From positions 68,028,716 to 68,092,715 of the forward strand of contig NC_081831.1 of assembly GCF_030867095.1 (NCBI RefSeq): a DNA stretch of 64,000 nucleotides, given 5' to 3'. Origin of the DNA: Alligator mississippiensis. Its lineage: Eukaryota > Chordata > Crocodylia > Alligatoridae. Below the pieces are notes generated by a model. That model did no database searches. It worked only from the letters and a program-made list of their open reading frames with translations, and had not been told where the DNA came from. The position numbers were made by a program, and so were the translations under genes. Positions 46,717-58,747 of this stretch are shown here, piece by piece. Each line of letters begins with the position of its first letter. Position 1 is the stretch's first letter.

Positions 46717-47149
46717 CTGTGCCACCTACACCTCTTTCCTCAGCTCATCACACCCTCCAAGTGGTTCCAGGACCAGGAGCCCCCCCATGCTGGGGCCACA
46801 TGTCCCAGCTCTGGTGTGGGCACAGGGCAGGGGGTAGTTGCCCCTGCAGCCATGGCTCCCGCCAGCAGGTCCCATTCCATCTGGCGGCTGGGCAGGGTGT
46901 GAGATTTGTGGGGGGATGTGGGGTTTGGGGGGGGCAGGGGTGTAGAGGGGTGGGGTTTGGGGGAGGTTTTAGGGCTAGGTATAGGGTTTGTTGGGGGTGG
47001 GGTTTGTGGGTGGATTGTGGGTGAGGGTGGCGGGGGTAGTTTTTGGGTATGGGGTTTGTGGGTGGAGGTGTGGGGTTTGTGGGTGGATTGTAAGAGGATT
47101 TATGGGTGAAGGGAGAGTGTGTGGGGTGGGGGACACTGTGTGGGATAGG

Positions 47150-47640
47150 AGAGCCCCCCCTCCCCCAGTGGCGCACAGCCCCCAGTGGCAGAAGCAGCCA
47201 GCAGTTGGCCATTGGGGCATTTGTGGCCCATTGCTGGCAGAGCCCTTCAACAGCATGCAGCGGTGCCTGAAGACCTGGGGGCTCCATGTAGCACATAAAG
47301 ATGGTCCAGCCTGCTGGCACTAGCCTGCAAACAAGACTAGGCCAGCTCCTGCTGCCACCTGGAGCTCCCAGCACTGCAGGCAAGAGCTGTGCACCATTGG
47401 GCTGGGCTAGCTCCTGCCTCCATGGATCTGGCCCAAACCAATGGTGCACGGGGCACATGGAGGCGGGATCCAGCCTGGTCCTGTGTGAAGGTGTGTGCCA
47501 GTGGGCCAGGGTGGCTCTGTGTGCCACATGAAGCCCCTGGGTCTCAGGCGGCACCACGCAGTGCTAGGGGTCTCTGCCAGCAGTGGGCCACGAGCGCCTC
47601 AACAGCCTACTGTTGGCTGCTGCTGCTGTTGCTGCTGCTG
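47150..47640. repeat. Palindromic core of copy A
   Basis: Arms meet near 47415: TGCACCATTGGG (about 47389) pairs with CCCAAACCAATGGTGCA (47432-47448), and GTGGCCCATTGCTGGCAGAG (about 47223) pairs with the reverse of CTCTGCCAGCAGTGGGCCAC near 47570. Open frames in this core are composition artefacts. Confidence 0.75.
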
Positions 47641-48093
47641 TGGGGGAGGGGAGCTGTGCTCTGTGTGTGGGGAGCAAGTGGGGTATCCTCCCTATTCCCA
47701 CACAGACCCCCCACACTCACAGAGTCCCTCCACCTCCACATCCCTGCTTACCTGGGACAGAGCCTGGGTCCAAGACATTGCTGCCATGGTTCTGGTTGCC
47801 ATGCCCTGCTTCTATTCCTTCCAGCATGCTGAGGCAGGGTGCTGGAGAAGTCGGGACACATGGCAGGCATGGAGATGCTCTGACCAGGTGCTAGAGCATC
47901 TCTCTGGGGGACCCAGCCTCCAGTTGCTTCAGGGCATGCTCCAAGAGCGTGCCCTGAGCCGCTTTTTTCTGGAATGTCTTTTTTGAAAGCAGGATTTCCC
48001 AGTATCAAACTTAGAGTCCGCGCTGCAAATATGGCATCTCAAACTGCTTTGAGACACTGCAACAGGCACGTGCTTACTTGTCTGGACGTGGCC

Positions 48094-51000
48094 TTCATTG
48101 CTACAAGTCAAAGGCAGATTAAAGCATAACCTTCTGCTCAAAACAACAGTCAACAGACCATCAGAATGGTTACTTGGCAGGTGGTTTCAAGATGCATATC
48201 TGGGACTTGTTTTGCTAAGGATGGGGAAGACTAGGAGAGCTATGCAACTTTCTCACTCTCCCTGTGGAGGTGTAAGCATATAACTGAATATGTCATCAAG
48301 CACTTTGCAGAGGTAGCTGTTACAAAGTAAAAGAATGCACTTATTCAAGAAAAAAGCTCTGTGGAAATTAAGGAATGCTCAAAGCCCAGGGATCCCTAAT
48401 CAAATAGTCTCAGATTCTTTGAGTCACCTCGTATGGAGTGAAACTCTTGGCATATGTCCTGCTCAGGTATATGGTATGAGAAAATGTAGGCTTAAAATTA
48501 CTGCACTTTACACATACAAAAGGAAGGGAAAATGGTATCATTTCCTGGTTTTAAATCTCCTTAGGAATCCTTAGCTTTGAGTAGGCCCTTTACATGAGGC
48601 TATTTTCATCAATATTGTACTGCTCCAAGCATTTCAAATATTCAGTCTCTTAACAGTAAGGAAGCTTTTGTCACATATATAAGCATGTCCCCTAACTCTG
48701 AGATATGAAATGAGGAGGCACTGGATCAACAAATGTATTGCATCTTTTTGTGCATCTTCTGAAGCAAGAAATGGGGTTAAGTAAGAGCTGGGAGTTAGGG
48801 AAGGGGATTGCTTACAGGTAGACAAGCCAGCAAGTCTGAGAGCAGAATGAAACCAAAGTCAGAAGTGAAATGGTCATCTTGGAAACTCATGGCTAAATGG
48901 AATGGACTAACCACATTTGAAATCAAGAATCCACCAAGTGATATCAACACAAAGCATCATCACCACCACAAAGCTTTGGCTTAAAATTCTTGCTTTATGA
49001 ATATTTCCTGTATTATAGGGAAAATAATGGCAGGACAATCTAATATCAGTATGGCATTTGATTTAGATATATTCATTTTTATGCATGTCTTGTAACCTAA
49101 TTTATTTTCCATAGCGTTAAAAACTTGTATGTGCAAACAACCATACCCTAAGAAGCCAAATGACCACTTTTAAAACTCTATTTCAGTGCTTAGAGATCAC
49201 AGTGATTGGTGTGGGACAGACATTTAGGTCAGTATACAGAGAGAGGTAATGCTTATTTTCTAATAGCCGTCCAAGATAACGTGGTTTACAATCAAGCTGC
49301 TGGCAGTGTTTTTAGAGAGGGGATTTTTTTTTTAAAGGAAGCTCCATAATATTTATACCCCTTGAGCACTGGAGAAAGGTAAATAGAAAATGACAGTGAT
49401 TTTCAATGAGAGCCATTATTCCCTTACATTTCCTTAGCAATTTAAGGAGATAAGCCATTAAGAGTATCTTTGTCTCATTAAATATAGACACTATTTGTAC
49501 TGTCTGGCAAATTAGTGTGCCACCTGCCTCACTTTAACAAGAAACCCTGGCTAGATTTTGAGTTTGTCGTGAGACCCTGCACCAAAAGAAAATATTTGTT
49601 CTGAATATTTCATATGGCTGCAGTACAGTGAGATACCATTTTAAGTAAAGCCAGGTCTTTTGCATGGCTGTGCAGTATTTTAAGCTGCCATCACACCAGT
49701 GATTCTGAAATACATTTGTATAAAGCAAACTATAAAGTCAGTGGCAAATTTTCATTAACTTCAGTGGGAGTAGGAACCAGCCCCTGTTTTAATGTAGTCA
49801 ATAGAGCAAACTGAGAAGTGTGCAGAAAATGTAACTGATAAGTGCTGCTGATACACAGCCTCATCTCTAGGGCTGCAGTTTTATCAGATATCTTGGCTAA
49901 ATGTCAAACAATACCATCAGCTATTTGAAGATAAATATTAGCCAGAGACTGTCTCTGAAATAATTTCCCCAAGCACCATTCAATTAACCTACTTGGCTAA
50001 AAGGTGATGCAAAAGTCAATATTTTGTAACAGATGCCTGTGCTTCAGTTGAAACTAATCAATAGACATCCAAGCAATTTCAAATTAAAGGCCGATATAGA
50101 CAAAGTTAAAGAGAAACTATCAAGCAGTTTAGGCACCAAATGTGTTCTAACTGAAAATAGCCCTATTATTTGATTCAAGCTATTCCCTGGGTTACATTTT
50201 CAATATATCACTGTTTTTATTAAATTTACCCTCCTTCTGCTGAAATAAAAACAAAAGCCCAGTTACAGCTGCCATTTTAGAACCCCCAAAACCTTGCATG
50301 AAGGCTCCCTGCTAGTTCTACAACAGCTATTAACTATGTCCATGTATTTGCATTCCTCTTAGTTTAGCAGATTTGGAATATAAAACTGGATATCGGGGGG
50401 CCTTCTGTTTGTGGCACAGGTGGGCTAATAAGCACAAAGAGGGCTAAATGGCACTCAGCAGTGTTAATTAGTCCACCCAAATTGCTGTAGGGACATGGCC
50501 ACATAACCTGTAATTTTGGGAGCCGCCCATCCATACCATAATGTAATTTAGGGTGCAACTGCTGGGCATGGTACGTGTACTATGGAGACATAGCATATGT
50601 CTCTTGAAAATAAGTCTTAACATCTCAGCCATTTAGGCAAATTTTGCCACTGAGCCTATGTTATTCTTGATTTGTAAATGACTTACTAGACTCGAGCATC
50701 AAAGAAGGCAAGAATAAACAGAAATATCAGTAAACACGACGTCTGTGATGTAAAAAAGAGCTTCTTGTTTACTAAAAAAAATCCTGTTTATAGAATGAGA
50801 TGTCAGTAGAGACAAAAGAAATGGCTGGGTTGGTATATCCCCCACTTATACTTTACCAAAGCAGGAGATAGGACTTATGAGAATGCTTCCATTGTACTGC
50901 CTTGGCTTCATGTAGACATCTTCACATCTCTGGCTAGCTATCCTTTTTCCCTGCAAGAAGAGATCAGAAGCTTACAGAAGGATCATCGCCTGTAGCTGTA

Positions 51001-51870
51001 TGAGTTTCTTCTGTTACCCAGCCTAGAAAGCTCAAAAAGAAAGATTTCACTTTCTGCCAAACAAGTGACCCAACACACGGAATTAGTGATTTCTCTGAAC
51101 ATAGACCCCTTGTGATGACAGGACTTTGTAGCCTGTCTATAACTGCCTACATCTTTCTTCTCCTTCTGATATTCATAAATCTGGCTCAGATAACCAATCC
51201 CAAATTGGCTATACTCCTTAAATTCCTGAATGTGTGCGCTATTTTGAATAATGAATGTTTGCTTTGATGGAGACAGGCCAGTATCTGTCCTTTTTCCCTA
51301 AACCAGCTCAAATGTTAAAGATAGGAGATGGTCCAGCCCCTGTCAATATAATAATTTTTAGAACTATGGACACAGTTCAGTCTCATCAAGTGATGTTTGG
51401 CCCCAAAGTTGACAGGTGGGACTGAGTGACAGCAAACCCAGGCATAAACCTACTTCAAATCATAGTGAAAAAAAATTGGTTGTCAGTAACTAGTTTTCAT
51501 ATCAGTAAAGAAAATTATTGGGTTGGCAACTCTACTTGACTGCAGCAATGGTTTATACTCTACAGCTTCCACCCCAGTGGTCTCCAACTCATCCCCACAC
51601 CTTTGAATCACCTCCACCCCACACCATGCTGATCCTCAACCCACCCCTCAGCCTTACTTCCTCCCTGCCCTAGCATGGACCCCCCAAAGAAGGACCACTG
51701 TCTGCTTACCTGCCACCCAGCAGTGTTACAGGGCATTGGGAGGCAGCACCAGGAGCAGTGCTAATACCAGCACATGGCTGGAGGTTAGGGAAGGAGTTAT
51801 GGAAAGTCCCATGGGCCACAAGTACCTGGGAAGAGCTCCCTCCAGGGTACTAATCTTCCTCATGGACATA
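48094..51870. other. Single-copy looking spacer between inverted copies A and B
   Basis: AT-rich, 3.78 kb, no recognised repeat or coding exon. It would form the loop if A and B paired. Confidence 0.6.
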
Positions 51871-52239
51871 AGGGGAGCATCCAGATGAGTGCTCATGTGC
51901 CTGTTGCAGCATCTCCAAACAGTTTGAGATGCTGCAAGAGGCACGCTAAAAATGAAAAAATGTTCCCCCCACTGAATATTTGTAGCATGGACTCAAAATT
52001 TGATACCAGGAAATCTTGGTATAAAAAAACAACACAGTGGAAAAAAAGCAGCACAAGGCATGCTCCTGGAGCATGCCTTGACACAACTGGATGCTGATTC
52101 CTCCAGAGAGATGCTCTGGCATCCAGCCAGTGTCTTTATGGCTGCCCCATACCCCTGCTGCCTCGGCATGCTAGGCCAAAAAGGAGTGGGGCAAGGCAGC
52201 AGTGGTGAACCGGACACAGGAGCTGTCACAGGTAAGTAG

Positions 52240-52875
52240 GGATGTGGGGGTCGAGGGTGACTGTGTGGTTTCTGGCAGGGGGGGGCGTTGTGGGTGTGGG
52301 GTGTGTAGGTGGGTGTGTGAGGGGCATGGGGGGTGTGAGGGTGTGAGGCATGTAAGGGGTGTGGGGGGGTACCACATGCCCCCCCCCCATCTCACCCCTG
52401 TGGTGCACAGCCCCCAGCAATGGCAGCAGCAGCCAGCTGGGCCGCCGGGAACATGGTCTGGCACAGGCACAGCCCCGCAGCAGCACGGCACTACCTGACC
52501 CAGGATCTGCACATGTTGAACATTTCCAGCCTGACCTGGCCCAGCCTGTGCTGCCCCACTAGCATGCACCTTTGGACAGAAGCCATGGGTGGTGGCAGGA
52601 GCTGTCATGAGCCTGTCCAAAGGTATGCACTGGCTGGGCCAGGCTGGGTTGGGCTGCCTCTGTTTGCCATGTACAGACCAGGCCTAGGTCAGGTGGTGCC
52701 ACACTGCCCCTGGGCTGTACCTGAAGCGGGCTCTGGCCCCGATGGCCCACTGGCTGCTGCTGCCAGCACCAGGGGGTGTGCGCTGCAGAAGGGGGGGCAG
52801 CGGGTGTGGGGCAGCCCTCCTCAAACTCTCCCCACAAATCCCACACCCACAACACCCCCCACAAACCCCATATGC
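52240..52875. repeat. Palindromic core of copy B
   Basis: The centre is near 52597: TGCACCTTTGGACAG (52565-52579) faces CTGTCCAAAGGTATGCA (52613-52629). CCTGACCTGGCCCAGCC (about 52530) pairs with GGCTGGGCCAGGCTGGG (about 52632). Outer blocks near 52430 and 52750 share AGCAGCAGCCAG/CTGGCTGCTGCTG. Confidence 0.8.
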
Positions 52876-54356
52876 AAGGGGCAGGCAAAACAGCCCTCGG
52901 GCTGGATCCAGCCCACCAGGCACTTTCATCTGGTCTGCTCGGTCCCCCAACAAATTGTGCCCTGCCCAGCCCTTCTTCCCATGAGGGTGGGAGTGAGGCA
53001 CCCACATATACATGCAGCCCCAAAAATGTATCCTACTGCCTGCCTCCCACCCTCGTGGGTGGAAGGACCTGGCTGGCCAGCCTTCAGCTTCCGTGTAGGG
53101 TTGCTGCTGCAGTCCCCAGGGACCTGGGGACTTGGTATCCTGCTTACTCCACGAAGCGGGTAGGGAAGCAGCAGGGGCGAGACTGCAGCTGGGCAGGAAC
53201 ATGGAGCGTAGGGCTGGGGCTTGTGGCAATGCAGAGCCCATGCCCAGGGGGACACGGCATAGCGTGGAACTGGGGTGGGCAGCATGTGGGGACTGCCCCA
53301 CACTCTCACCATAGGCTACAACCCCAGCAAGCAGTGGCAGCAGCAGGGATGCTCAGGGTGCAGGTGCCTAGCAGTGTGGCTCTGGCCAGTGTTGCACATT
53401 GCAGCAAGGGGTGCAGCCTCCGCCAGATCCCCTGTATAACCGGTGCTCCCCACCACTCACATGCAGCCCCCACACTCACACAACAGGGAAGGAAGCCCCA
53501 TGTGCTGGAGCCAGCTGCCTTCCCTGCCAGGGCTGTGCAGCACCAGAGAGAAGCCTCAGGTACTGGAGCTGGCTGCCTTCCCTGCATGAGGCTTCTCTCC
53601 GGTGCTGTGCAGCCCCGGAACAGAAAGCAGTTGGCTCCAGCACATGGGGCTTCCCTCCCTGCTGTGCAAGTGCAGGGGGTGCCAGTGATACAGGCAGCCC
53701 AGTGGAGGCTGCACCCCTTGTTGCGATGTGCAGTGCTGGCCAGAGCCATGCCCTACCGGGCACCTGTGCACTGAGCACCCTGCCTATTGCGGCACCATAG
53801 GGAGAGTGCAGGGGTGTCCCCACACCCTCCTAACCTCCCTCACACCCCCACCCTGCTTCCACAACTCCCCACATATACATAACCTCCCAACATACCCTAT
53901 GGTCCCCCCCACACAGCCACATCCCCTCACACATCCCCCCACATCCTATGACACACACACACCCACACCCACCCACACTCTACACACACACACCCTCCAC
54001 AATATACACAACTAAGAATTTATTTTTGAGCTATTATGTAATCACCTCCATATACACGATGCAAACAAATCATGACAAAAATATTTTTTGTAATAAAATT
54101 AAAATATATTATAATGAGTGTTTGACTTTTAGTGTATGATTTGTTTCGGTTCTGGCAACCCACCCTCACAAAAGGAATATTTCTGGGAGGCAAGGGGAAG
54201 TGGCAGTGGCAAAGTGGTTAGGGGTGGGATGCCTGGTCCCAAGATGGCAACAAGGGGGCAGGGCAACTGTCAAGGGTTGGGACTACCCATGAAGCCCTCA
54301 ACAGCTCACCAAAACTCATTAAGTGGCCCTCCACCTGAAATAATTGCCCGTCCCTA
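52876..54356 (+). mobile_element. hAT-like family G copy 3, nested in copy B
   Basis: Left end AAGGGGCAGGCAAAACAGCC, then GGATCCAGCCCACCAGGCA; right end AATAATTGCCCGTCCCTA. It shares GAGCTATTATGTAATCACCT and the following AT-rich block with copy 1 at 16.6-17.3 kb. Candidate 8-bp target duplication CCATATGC (52868-52875) and CCATACAC (54357-54364), 6 of 8 identical. The flanking CA/CT-rich sequence of copy B continues on the far side, and copy A has no such insertion. 1481 bp, no transposase; an internal palindrome is present. Confidence 0.8.
53346..53785. repeat. Palindrome inside hAT-like family G copy 3
   Basis: Arms 53346-53559 and 53587-53785. GAGAGAAGCCTCA pairs with TGAGGCTTCTCTC. Further out CCCCATGTGCTGGAGCCA pairs with TGGCTCCAGCACATGGGG, and GCAAGGGGTGCAGCCTCC with GGAGGCTGCACCCCTTG. 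Copy 1 lacks this core. Confidence 0.85.
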
Positions 54357-55653
54357 CCATACACTCACCCACAAACCCCAAACCCCACACCCCAATCCCC
54401 TTATCTGTCCCACACACCCATCCCCCTATACTCACACACCCTCACACCTACACACCCCCAAGAACCCCACACCCAGCCCCCAACACTCCTTCCCACCCCC
54501 TTCCTGCAAACCCCGCGTCCCTCCCACATCTCACACCCTGCATGCCCAGCTGCCAGACAGGATGGGACCTACTGGTGGAAGCTGTGGCTGCAGGAGCAAC
54601 TATGCCCACATTCTGGTTAATGAAGGGGCTAGGGGAAGCTCTGATTTTTCTATGATAAAAAAACCAAAAGGAAACACCAAATCATACAGATATTTAGAAC
54701 AATTTTATTATGATGATAGAAACACTGGTAGGCTTCCAAATTGCTTTAAAATTGTAAATATATAAATAAAATATTTCCCAACAGACCTCTCTTTCTCTGT
54801 CTAATAGTGGTGTTTCACTTTAATTGTGGAAGAACACCAATTTTTGGTATTTTAAAGAGTGCATTTGGGATTTTTTTATCAGGGAATTTGCAATTTTTAA
54901 ACAGGGAACACCAGGATTCCTGCTAGTGAGGCAAGTGGCAGGACCCAATCAGAGAAGCCCACCCAGGGCTGGCACTGGCCATTTGTGGCTAGGAGGACAT
55001 GCTTTGACTGTTCAAAGTGGGCCACCACAATGAGCACATCTTCCAGGTGATAGCTGCCCAGATGGCAGGGTGGAAGTACACATGCTGCACGAAGGCCAAC
55101 TGTGCAGCCACAGCCTACTGGCAGCTAGCCCAGAGGTACAGACAGTTCTGCTGTAGTGTGCATGCCACAGCTCAGGTAGCTAGGCAGTCCCCATCCAGGT
55201 CTGGCAGGTGTGCAGACATGGGGCTACAGGTCCAAGGGGGCAGATGCTGACGCAGGTGGCAACAGGTCACAGCCAGGCAGCAGCCCCCACTGCCAGACTG
55301 CTGCAGTGAGTAGACGGTACAGGGGCCACTCTAGGTAAGGGTTGCTGCAGCAGTCTAGCTGGTACAAGTGGCGAGTGTCCCCAGATACCAAATGGCCAGG
55401 CCTCAGCAACTCCTGAGAGGAAGTAGTCTTGAGCTGCTCACCAGGGCAATTTTTTATACTGCTGGGGCCAGCACATGTGACCTTCAGCTCCCCCTGGATG
55501 CAGATCAGGGAAGAGCTGAGCAGAGTCAATTTGTCCCACACCAAAGTGCACGTTTAGGTATGTGTGCTGAGGCACAAATATCCGGTACAAATTTGTGCCA
55601 TTGCTATTTGAGCTCCTGCAAGCGCACATTCCTGCATGTGTGAATGTGACCGA

Positions 55654-58534
55654 GGTGGCACTGCTGTACTCAGTCTGTGCTTCAACACTGCCTCTAGCTT
55701 CTTTTCCACCACAGAGCTTTAATCATCTCTGGTTGCTTTGTGTTTTTATGGACAGCACAATTTTTTAAAATGGATTTTATAGACAAGCATTTTTAGCCTG
55801 GTTATTTATGGAATGTCCATACATTTACAGACAGTTGGCAACCCTAGCCTTTGACAAACTTAATAGACTGATAAAACTAGCACTAATTTCAGAGGATTCT
55901 CCTGGAGTCCTTTAAATGTAGTCTTGCTAACAACAAAGAACACACAAGAATTTTGTGATCTCCAATTGAAGTTCTTGAGGCTTTACAAGTCTTCTTCAGT
56001 GATTTCCTAGGGAAACCCCCATCTTTACTGACAGCCAGGGGACCCTTGCAGGCACACAGAGAACTCCTGCTGAACTTTGCTGCTGTCCATGAGAATTTGA
56101 ACTTGCTGCTGAACTTGGCTGCTACTGAATTCCATAGGCCTGACACCCACAAAACCACCACTGTCATCAGTGAAGCTTCTGACTGACTTCCACAGGCCAG
56201 GATAATCAGATGAGTATTCTTCCTATGTGCTTTTCCTTCTGCTCTTTTATTAGGTCAAGACCTTTTTATTTTCAGTAAATACTTTTGTGCAGGAAGTGAT
56301 TATTACTTTCTATTAATTTTACAAATTCTTTCGCCAAGGGCGGATGATCCAGGGAAGCCCTAAAATTGGGTCACTGTATATATTCTCCCATCAGTCTACG
56401 TAGAGATTATATAGCTTCCATCCTGCCCCTGGAGCCACTGCTGACATAAACTCCATCCACTTGCTTCAGCTAGGATGCACGAAGACCATCAATTAGGCAG
56501 AACAGAAGGCTCAGAACTATGCCAATGGGCTCATGGTGAATCTCAGAGTGGTATGAGACAAAGTGCAGTGCTGGGATGAGCACCGAGGTCTCCTCCAAGT
56601 AATCTACTTCACCTAATGGCTGGTGTCTGGTATGCCCAGCAAAAGCAAATAGTCAGGGTTCATTTTGTCAGTAGTGGGGGTTGAGAGAGAAACTAGACAG
56701 ATAGCTCTAGGCTGCCTGATTTATTTACCTATTGAAAAGCTGTAATTTCTGGAATGTGATTCCATGCAATGTATAGTATGTGAATCTTCCTGTCACAGAT
56801 TTCATGATCTTATTAAGAACTATTAGAATGGATTCTCTTTCCCACTAAAGACTATGAATAACAAATTTTCTGTTGTTGCAGTGAAAATACTGGTTCACCA
56901 ATGATTACAACACCTGATTTATTACTTCCTGGATTGTATTAGTCTGTTAATGAAGAATATGTTAAAAAACAAAACAAAACACAGTAGCTAGTAACTAAGG
57001 CAAATCGATAAAGCTGATTTACAAGAACATTCTTGATTTTTATCATGATTTAGCCAGCCAAAAAAGCCAATTTAAAAAAAAAAACAAAGCTTGGAGAACT
57101 GCAAAAATTGGGTTTTGGCATTGCTTCAAAGTTTATAATGACTAAAGGAATGTGAGTGTCCATTTTAATCTACCACTCCATGATCCCTTTTTTCTCCTGA
57201 TAACAGACTTAAAAGTGTGGAGATTCTTTTCAGAGTTGTAGAATAGACCGAGGCAGAAACATGAGCAGATCCTTACATGGAAAATATTATTTGATTTACA
57301 TTTCCTGGTGACTAAGAATGGATACAAATAGACTGAGACACATCACTTGCCTCCTAACTCAACCCTAAAATCATAAATCAAGCAAATTACTGGTAATGGG
57401 TTGTCCAGCCTTTCATATCTAGACCTCCAACTGAACCCAGCCAGTTCCGAACACCATTCAATTCCCAACTTGAAATTTGTTTCCAGTTCCTAAGAATAAA
57501 GTGCCCCTGTCAATGGGAGTTCCTGTCATTAGTGTACCAGTTAAGGCTAAGTGAGTAAAACACTATTTATCTCAGCTACCAAGTGACTTCAGGAATCTGA
57601 AGCAGAAAATACAAGCTAAGTGGCCATCTTCTGTACCTAGGTTTTACACAATATATGAGAATCTGTGGATTATCTCCAAATTCCCTTTTTGTGATGCTAT
57701 ATTTAAATTTCAACAGATTAATGTATAAGTGTTCAAGAACTGGTTCCCTGAGGAAGAGTATCAAATAAACTGGTAGAAGTGCCATTCAGACAGCCAATAA
57801 TAAACTCACATGCCCCTGTTCTGTTGATTTATTCCAGAGCTATGCACCTGGGCTCTACAGCTGTCAAACATACTCCATCTGGAGTAACAGCTGTTTGCTC
57901 AATAGTTGTCATATTGTCTGACACAAACAATTGACTGCTAAATTTGTATTCGGACATTCTGTACTTAGTTTGAAATAATGGAAATGTCATATTTTCCTAC
58001 TGTCCTGGGGTTTGGAATATTTTTTTTCCACTGTTCATAAGGTTTCTGAATTGGAAAATTGTTGTACTCCCTTAAGTCCAAATTTTCAAGAAGTAGTTAC
58101 TGATTTTGGGACCCAACAAATTTTAGGGTGACCAATTTTTGCCACTTAGGAAGAGATTCTCAGAGGTACCATGACTTGAGTTGAAGTTGTGGGTGTTCAG
58201 CATCTATGGAAAAGTCAAATTCAGTGTGTTTCAATCCAAACAGGCACAATGAAATGTAAGTAAGAAGAAGAAGAAGAGTTATGTAGACCCTATCTTCAAA
58301 GAGAAGAGTCACAAGGTTGATTTAAGATGTCAGGGAAGTGACATGGCCAGATCAGTGGGCCAGGAAGATAAGATCAGTAGTTGCATTTATCTGAATTAGA
58401 AGGCAGGCTATATCTGTATCAAGGAGGGCATAGAGGAGTAGGTTAGAGTAGTTAAGGCAGGAAATGGTGAGTGTATGGATAACAGACTTAGCTGTGGAGA
58501 TAGAAATACAAGGACAGATCTAAATGGAAACATT
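55654..58534. other. Intergenic, nothing recognised
   Basis: AT-rich. A GTTGGCAACCCTAG motif near 55845 resembles a transposon end, but no partner was found. No coding exon. Confidence 0.55.
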
Positions 58535-58747
58535 GGGCGCATCTACACATTGCCCTATGGTGACATTGTTACTGCGCCATGCTTTAGTACTTCCTTTTGG
58601 AAGTACTAAAGCATGGCACAATAACTACCTGTACTGCACTGTACATGCAGCACATGGTTATATTTAGCAGCTACTTCACCACAGCAGTGTGCTATAAGAA
58701 GGGAGACTGCCACTACAGTGAAGTAGCTGCTGGTCACATATAGACAT

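Larger units (their letters stand above)
45428..48093 (-). mobile_element. Large non-autonomous element, copy A
   Basis: Homologous to copy B (51871-55650) in reverse orientation. Matched landmarks, A minus against B plus: terminus CATCCAGA/CGTCCAGA with GTGCCTGTTGCAG (48093 and 51871), AGAGCATCTCTCTGG (47893; reverse of 52104), a block near 46870 with TCTCACACCCTGC, ATGATAAAAAAACCAAAAG (46210; 54650), ACATGCTTTGAC (46030; 54990) and CAGGTCACAGCCAGGCAGCA (45740; 55264). It contains an internal palindrome and (AC)32. The far end lacks the copy-B terminus and instead ends with a hAT-like GGTTGAGAAATGCTGATCT (45428). No transposase frame recognised. Confidence 0.8.
51871..55650 (+). mobile_element. 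Large non-autonomous element, copy B, interrupted by a hAT-like insertion
   Basis: The left terminus, near AGCATCCAGATGAGTGCTCA, and the right terminus, near CCTGCATGTGTGAATGTGAC, match the two ends of the 130-bp element at 26762-26892. After removing the 1.48-kb insertion (52876-54356) about 2.3 kb remains. The interior includes a palindrome (52240-52875) and an AT-rich part (54650-54900) shared with copies A and C. No transposase frame. The unusually long frames at 52420-53163 and 52776-53774 cross element boundaries and are not genes. Confidence 0.8.

Noticed and set aside
46748-47557. 269-aa open frame on the minus strand
   Set aside because: Lies in the GC-rich, G/T-biased palindromic core of copy A; the Pro/Thr/His-rich translation reflects simple sequence.
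52776-53774. 332-aa open frame on the plus strand, the longest in the window
   Set aside because: It crosses the boundary between copy B and the nested hAT-like element and runs through a palindrome; composition is Pro/His/Cys/Gly-rich with no recognisable domain.
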